Shown here piece by piece: positions 60,218-64,000 of a DNA stretch of 64,000 bases. Made by a program: the position numbers and the translations under genes. The stretch lies in the NCBI GenBank assembly GCA_023436775.1, contig JAEZHW010000006.1:1-64000 (forward strand), given 5' to 3'. The notes beneath the pieces were generated by a model. It searched no databases. It was given only the letters and a program-made list of their open reading frames with translations, and was not told the DNA's origin. The DNA is from Actinomycetes bacterium (GTDB lineage: Bacteria; Actinomycetota; Actinomycetes; Actinomycetales; Microbacteriaceae). The stretch's first letter is position 1. Every line of letters begins with the position of its first letter.

Positions 60218-60642
60218 GCACTACCTCCGCGGCAATGCTGGCGGAGCGGTGCACACCCGCGCTGCAGTTATCCACAGCGCACCTGACGGGCAACGGACGT
60301 GGAGATCGCTCCTCGTACTGCATCCACGCCGTGCAATCATCCAGGAAGTGGACACCCATCACCGCCACCGTCCGTGCCGGAATGCCGAACCTGCCGCGGT
60401 AGTGGACCTCGAAGGTATCAAGGCGGCCCCGTCCTGCAGAGACCCGTTGGAGCGCAATCACAACATCCCCCTCCACGCCCCTGCCACAGTCCTGACCTGC
60501 TCCGAGTACCTCACAAGATCGTCTATAGCGCCGCCCCTGGACAGCCACCATCCAGCCCGCGTCCCGGAACATCCCAGGCGCGGCCCCTAACGTCAGAGAC
60601 CCGGCGCGAGCACCAGCGCTTGCCAGGACAGGGAGGGGCATC
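60218..60642. other. Divergent non-coding region between tadA and FHA-like gene
   Basis: 425 nt without a convincing gene. Frames on both strands stay open, including one on the minus strand down to 60126, but it overlaps tadA by 92 nt and has no recognisable product. The region contains a DnaA box at 60268 and AT-richer TATAG near 60524, and should hold the promoters of the pilus operon and of the FHA-like gene. Confidence 0.5.
60268..60276 (+). promoter_or_regulatory. Perfect DnaA box TTATCCACA
   Basis: 51 nt upstream of the tadA start codon, in the divergent intergenic region. Confidence 0.45.
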
Positions 60643-61599
60643 ATGGACCAGCACCCAGCGAACGATCCCGCACGCGACTTCCAGGATCGCTTGCCGAGTG
60701 ACCCGCCGAGCCCCGCCTCGCCGTCCTCACCCGTGGAGCACCGACCGGCCCCGGCTGGCCCCATTCCGGGTGAGGTACCCCGGCCCAGCGGCGTCCACCC
60801 GCCGACCGTGCCCGAACCGACCAGCTACCCCAGCACCGAGGACCGGGAACTGCTGCTGCCGGACGTTCCCGACATCGGCAACGGGGTCGGCATCGGCGGC
60901 ATCGCGCGCACCCTGGCCGGGACCGCCGCAATCCATCCCGAACATGCGGACGCTGGAACCGCCCCGCCCGCCCAGACTCCGCAGCCGGACCTCGTGACCG
61001 AACCGCCGGTGCAGTCCGAGCATCCCGATGTGCTCACCGACCAGTATGCGCAGACGCCCAGCACCGGTCCCATCGCGCCCGAGCCTCGTCCGCAGACCGA
61101 GCCACCGCCGCCCGCCCACGAACCCACCACCACGCACGCCGAACCCGGTGCCGGCAGCCCCAGGCTGCTGGTGACCGGCGGCGAAACCCGGCTGGTCCAC
61201 GAGCTTGGCCTGGAGCGCCTCGTCATCGGGTCCGGTGCCTCCGCGGGGCTCCAACTCGCGGGCCTGGATGACGTGCACGCCATCGTCGAGCATGATGACC
61301 GAGACGAGTACGTCGTGACCCTCATCGGGGCTGGCCTCACCAACACCGCTCCCGCCTCCGGCGACGAAGAAGGTCAGGTCTCGACCCGGCAACCGCAAGT
61401 CCTGCGCACCGGCGCCAACTTTATCGCTGGCCCGTGGCGCTTCGTGTTCATGCGGGACGAGTTCGCCGACCATGGCCGCCCCTATGGCGGCCGTGAAGGT
61501 GGCGAACTCTCGGACCAACCCGCCCAGCCCGAACGGCCGGGTCTCGTTGGCGAGTGGCGTGCACCCGGCACCGAGCCGGAAGTGATTGAGCGACCGTAG
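60643..61599 (+). CDS. Proline-rich protein with C-terminal FHA-like domain
   Basis: 318 residues. The first ~180 are Pro/Thr/Ala/Glu-rich and probably disordered. The C-terminal ~130 hold an FHA-like beta-sandwich: R-L-V-I-G-S-G-A-S-A-G-L-Q-L (the R-x-x-I-G-S block), D-D-V-H-A-I-V-E-H (the S/x-x-H block), then F-V-F-M-R-D-E-F-A-D-H-G-R-P-Y-G-G-R-E-G-G-E, a tail found in similar actinobacterial proteins. FHA domains bind phosphothreonine. GGGAGGGG lies before the ATG. Divergent from the pilus operon. No kinase gene is near; target unknown. Confidence 0.75.
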   Translation: MDQHPANDPARDFQDRLPSDPPSPASPSSPVEHRPAPAGPIPGEVPRPSGVHPPTVPEPTSYPSTEDRELLLPDVPDIGNGVGIGGIARTLAGTAAIHPEHADAGTAPPAQTPQPDLVTEPPVQSEHPDVLTDQYAQTPSTGPIAPEPRPQTEPPPPAHEPTTTHAEPGAGSPRLLVTGGETRLVHELGLERLVIGSGASAGLQLAGLDDVHAIVEHDDRDEYVVTLIGAGLTNTAPASGDEEGQVSTRQPQVLRTGANFIAGPWRFVFMRDEFADHGRPYGGREGGELSDQPAQPERPGLVGEWRAPGTEPEVIERP

Positions 61600-61640
61600 C
61601 GGCGAGCCCCAGTGGGCACGCCACGTCGGCCACCCGCGGT

Positions 61641-61856
61641 CTAGTCCACCGGGTCGGTTTGCGTCTCGATGAACTGCACGTCGTCCTGCGACAGACGCGC
61701 GCCATCCAGCACACGAACACCGGTAATTCGGGCGATATCGTCCAGCACCGGGTTCGGCACAATGGCGCCCGGGTGCTCGCGCAGCGCGTGCTTTGACGGG
61801 ATGGCCAGCAGCGGCCACCACTCTTCAATGGGCGGAAGTTCCTGGTTCTCGTTCAT
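61641..61856 (-). CDS. Small hypothetical protein
   Basis: 71 residues, acidic, no hydrophobic helix. N-terminus P-P-I-E-E-W-W-P-L-L, then L-D-D-I-A-R-I-T-G-V and D-D-V-Q-F-I-E-T-Q. It could be a small helical regulator or an accessory protein; I do not recognise it. No strong ribosome site is visible. Convergent with the FHA-like gene. Confidence 0.55.
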   Translation of the reverse strand: MNENQELPPIEEWWPLLAIPSKHALREHPGAIVPNPVLDDIARITGVRVLDGARLSQDDVQFIETQTDPVD

Positions 61857-61916
61857 GAGGCCAGCCCATCAACGCGAACTGAGGCGTCCCTCCACATCCA
61901 GGCGATTCCGGGCCGA

Positions 61917-61922
61917 TACACT
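61917..61922 (+). promoter_or_regulatory. -10 hexamer TACACT for tRNA-Leu
   Basis: TACACT ends 8 nt before the mature 5' end of the tRNA, so the transcript would have almost no 5' leader for RNase P to remove. Confidence 0.4.
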
Positions 61923-61930
61923 GGAGCCAC

Positions 61931-62015
61931 GCGGGAGTGGTGAAATTGGCAGACACGCAGGATTTAGGTTCCTGTGCTTTCGAGCGTGAGGGTTCAAGTC
62001 CCTTCTCCCGCACCA
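61931..62015 (+). tRNA. tRNA-Leu (anticodon UAG)
   Basis: 85 nt including the encoded CCA. Acceptor GCGGGAG pairs with CTCCCGC; anticodon stem CAGGA/TCCTG encloses the loop TTTAGGT with anticodon TAG; a long variable arm (class II) follows and the T-arm has GGTTCAAGTCC. All elements of a leucine tRNA are present. Confidence 0.97.
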
Positions 62016-62021
62016 ATCAGC

Positions 62022-62038
62022 GCGAGGCGGTGCCTCGC
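62022..62038. terminator. Small hairpin after tRNA-Leu
   Basis: GCGAGGC-GGT-GCCTCGC, a 7-bp GC stem, lies 6 nt after the tRNA end and 9 nt beyond the stop of the convergent gene. Confidence 0.5.
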
Positions 62039-62046
62039 CTCGCCGC

Positions 62047-63144
62047 TTAGTCCGTGTTGTGCGGCTCGTGCGTCGCGCCCTCAGGCAGCGGCTGCAGCAC
62101 GCCCGGCCGGTTCGGCCGGAACAGTCGACTGCGGAACTCAGCGAGGGCCGTGGCCAGCGACTCGAAGGGCAGATCATTCACCGCATCGAGGTGCGCTCGC
62201 AGGGACTCAGGGATCCCCGTGATGCCAGTGAAGGCGCCGGTAATGCCGCCGACCACGGCCCCGATCGTATCCGTGTCGCCACCGAGGTTCGCCGCCAGCA
62301 GTGCTGAACGGTACGGGTCGCCCCCGGCCAACACGAACAGGCCGATCGCAGCAGGCACGGTGTCGGTCGTGGCGACGCTCGCCCCGACCACGTCATAGAG
62401 CTCCGCCAGTGCGGCGTCGTCATCGGTAGCAGCGCGCACCACCGAGACGGCGAGCTCGATGCGCCGGGCGATGGAGGGCGCGACCACACGCACGCCCCGC
62501 ATCGCACCGGCACGGGCACCAGCGAGCGAGGCGGCCACCACCGCGTCGATCGCCGCCGGATCGGCCGGGTCCGCCTCGACGGCGGCCGCAATCGCCGCCG
62601 CAATCGCCGAGGCGCCACTGATGGCAACATCGGTACGGTGGCTCATCGCCGCCGAGGCCTCCACCCGGTCAACCAAGTCTTCCAATTCGTCAAGTCGCGA
62701 CACCAGCCCGACTGGCGCGATGCGCATCGCCGCGCCATTGGTCTCACCGGTCAGGCCGGTCTCCCAGAGCGAGCCACCGTTGCGCAGCTTGTCAATCGCT
62801 CGGGCCGAGCTCGGACCGAGGAAGTTGCCCTCACTGGCGCCGACGCGATCGGCCCAGGCCACCAGATGCTTCGCCACGGTCTCGGGAATCACATCTCCGT
62901 CCTCGGCGACGATCGCCTCGGCGAGCATAATCGCCTGCTGTGTGTCATCGGTCACCTGACCTGCCACGAAGCCGTCCACCACGAAGTGGCCGTCGGGCCC
63001 GGGCAGGAACCGATCGATCTTTCCGAAGTGTGCCAGCACCCGGGCGCGCGGCCACAGTTCCCCCGGCATCCCCATGGCGTCACCGAGCGCGACACCATAC
63101 AGACTGCCCAGCACCTTGTCGTACAGACTCACCTTGGCTCCCAT
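62047..63144 (-). CDS. ADP-ribosylglycohydrolase (DraG) family protein
   Basis: About 365 residues. G-S-L-Y-G-V-A-L-G-D-A-M-G-M-P at the start, T-D-D-T-Q-Q-A-I-M-L (first Mg-Asp pair) and G-G-D-T-D-T-I-G-A-V-V-G-G near the end (second) are the DraG dinuclear-metal motifs. Cleaves ADP-ribose or a related N-glycoside. ATG 63144 has AAGGGG 5 nt upstream; a GTG at 63177 overlaps the upstream EcfT stop and is also possible. It is coupled to, or directly after, an ECF transporter gene. Confidence 0.88.
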   Translation of the reverse strand: MGAKVSLYDKVLGSLYGVALGDAMGMPGELWPRARVLAHFGKIDRFLPGPDGHFVVDGFVAGQVTDDTQQAIMLAEAIVAEDGDVIPETVAKHLVAWADRVGASEGNFLGPSSARAIDKLRNGGSLWETGLTGETNGAAMRIAPVGLVSRLDELEDLVDRVEASAAMSHRTDVAISGASAIAAAIAAAVEADPADPAAIDAVVAASLAGARAGAMRGVRVVAPSIARRIELAVSVVRAATDDDAALAELYDVVGASVATTDTVPAAIGLFVLAGGDPYRSALLAANLGGDTDTIGAVVGGITGAFTGITGIPESLRAHLDAVNDLPFESLATALAEFRSRLFRPNRPGVLQPLPEGATHEPHNTD

Positions 63145-63173
63145 TTCAGCCCCTTGTCCTGCTTCGGCCGCGC

Positions 63174-63980
63174 TCACAGCGCACCAACCCGAGTGATGCT
63201 CGCCACGATGAGGGCGGCGAGGATGACGACCAACACCACGGCCGCGACCCAGTCGCGTCCCTGCATGTGGATGGAATACAGCGCGGTGGGGCGGCGAGAC
63301 GCACCCCAGCCTCGATTGATCATCGCTGCGGCCAGGTCGTCGCTCATGCGCACCCCCGTCGTCAGCAGCGGCACCATCACCGGCACGAAGGCGCGGATGC
63401 GTCGAATCATGCCGCCGTCATCGATGTGGGCGCCCCGGGCCCGTTGTGCGTCCAGGACCTGGTCGGCGCGCTGTTGCATGGTGGGAATGAACCGCAAGGC
63501 GGTCATCACGATGAAGACCAGCACATGCGGCACCCGCACCTGGCGCATCGCCGCCACGAAGTCGTCGATTTTGGTCGTGAGCAGCAGCAGGGTGGTGGCC
63601 AGCACCATGGTGACGATCCGCAAACCCAAGCTGATGCCGTACGAGACCGCTCCCCACGTCAGCGGCAGCGCACCGCCCGGGAAGCTGAAGGCAATCGCAG
63701 CATTCTGCGGATCCGTGATGGTGTCCGGGCGGAAACTGTAGGCCGCAAAGATCATCACGATCAGCACAATGATCGCCAGCGGGGCCAGCGTCTTCAGCAC
63801 CTTGCCGAGCCCAACCCGCGACCACAGCGTCAGGCCAATGACGACCAGTGCGATCAGCACATTCGCTTCCCACCGGCCGAACAGGAAGGTGGCGACCAGG
63901 ATCACCAGGAAGCCGAACAGCTTGACCCGCACGTCAAGGCGGTGCAGTAGCGACGTGCCCGGCTGATACTCAATGCGCAT
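63174..63980 (-). CDS. ecfT: Energy-coupling factor transporter membrane protein EcfT-like
   Basis: 268 residues, CbiQ/EcfT family. N-terminal Y-x-P-G-T-S-L-L-H-R-L-D-V-R-V-K-L motif, about five membrane helices, and the coupling segment D-A-Q-R-A-R-G-A-H followed by a less conserved second one, M-I-N-R-G-W-G-A. It couples ECF ATPases to a substrate-binding S component. GGAAGGGG lies before ATG 63980. The S component and ATPases probably lie upstream, beyond the window. The glycohydrolase downstream hints at a nucleoside or related ligand. Confidence 0.9.
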   Translation of the reverse strand: MRIEYQPGTSLLHRLDVRVKLFGFLVILVATFLFGRWEANVLIALVVIGLTLWSRVGLGKVLKTLAPLAIIVLIVMIFAAYSFRPDTITDPQNAAIAFSFPGGALPLTWGAVSYGISLGLRIVTMVLATTLLLLTTKIDDFVAAMRQVRVPHVLVFIVMTALRFIPTMQQRADQVLDAQRARGAHIDDGGMIRRIRAFVPVMVPLLTTGVRMSDDLAAAMINRGWGASRRPTALYSIHMQGRDWVAAVVLVVILAALIVASITRVGAL

Positions 63981-64000
63981 GGGCCGCGACCCCTTCCACA

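Noticed and set aside
60126..60764. 212-codon minus-strand frame upstream of tadA
   Set aside because: Overlaps tadA by 92 nt and the FHA-like gene start; no recognisable product, though codon third positions are GC-rich in part, so a short real gene is not fully excluded.
1..64000. CRISPR arrays, insertion sequences, prophage or integrase genes
   Set aside because: No spaced direct repeats, transposase, integrase or phage genes were seen.

Overview
This is a GC-rich, gene-dense window from an actinobacterial chromosome. The markers are a Kgd-type E2-E1 fusion 2-oxoglutarate dehydrogenase, a GuaB1 IMPDH-like protein, a SigH/SigR-RsrA pair, the aroA-rsgA-hisN block, a prfB-ftsE-ftsX-smpB-ssrA block and an actinobacterial Tad pilus locus. 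The gene set fits Micrococcales, perhaps Microbacteriaceae; this is inference from gene content, not a placement. I see no insertion sequence, prophage, CRISPR array or rRNA. It looks like core chromosome with some accessory genes.

Layout. 1-5 kb: GNAT acetyltransferase, pirin, then a translationally coupled flavin module (FMN-binding lipoprotein, ApbE flavin transferase, NqrB/RnfD-ferredoxin-reductase fusion). 4.4-11 kb: two membrane proteins, a TPM-domain membrane protein beside PspA, a crotonase, a small HExxH protein and a lipoprotein. 11-18 kb: acetyltransferase and ung (minus), metY and metX, then a histidine kinase / degenerate partner / response regulator run coupled to metX. 18-27 kb: MFS transporter, polar amino acid ABC transporter, old yellow enzyme, two CNNM/CorC proteins, guaB1. 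27-31 kb: kgd. 31-34 kb: two paralogous MFS transporters. 34-38 kb: rsrA-like/sigH divergent from aroA-rsgA-hisN. 38-42 kb: DHA2 MFS and a fur-katA operon with a 29-nt operator palindrome. 42-45 kb: large sortase-type surface protein. 45-52 kb: tmRNA, smpB, ftsX, ftsE, prfB and small genes. 52-55.6 kb: MFS and a lipoprotein with a Lon (S16) protease domain. 55.6-60.2 kb: Tad pilus operon with a 57-aa pilin-like gene. 60.6-64 kb: FHA-like protein, tRNA-Leu(UAG), ADP-ribosylglycohydrolase and an ECF transporter T subunit running off the window.

Regulation visible in the sequence. Many starts have a TANNNT -10 hexamer (often TAGACT) only 6-9 nt upstream, which is the layout of leaderless actinobacterial transcripts. 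The sigH gene has two in-frame starts, and upstream of the longer one lies a GGAAT-N18-GTT match to its own promoter class, as in Streptomyces sigR. The fur-katA operon carries a Fur-type box before fur. Two perfect TTATCCACA boxes lie in the non-coding gaps of the Tad locus.

Most notable: the lipoprotein with a secreted, archaeal-like Lon domain; the flavin electron-transfer module; the sigH dual-start arrangement; the kinase/degenerate-partner/regulator system; and an RsgA that has lost its zinc cysteines.
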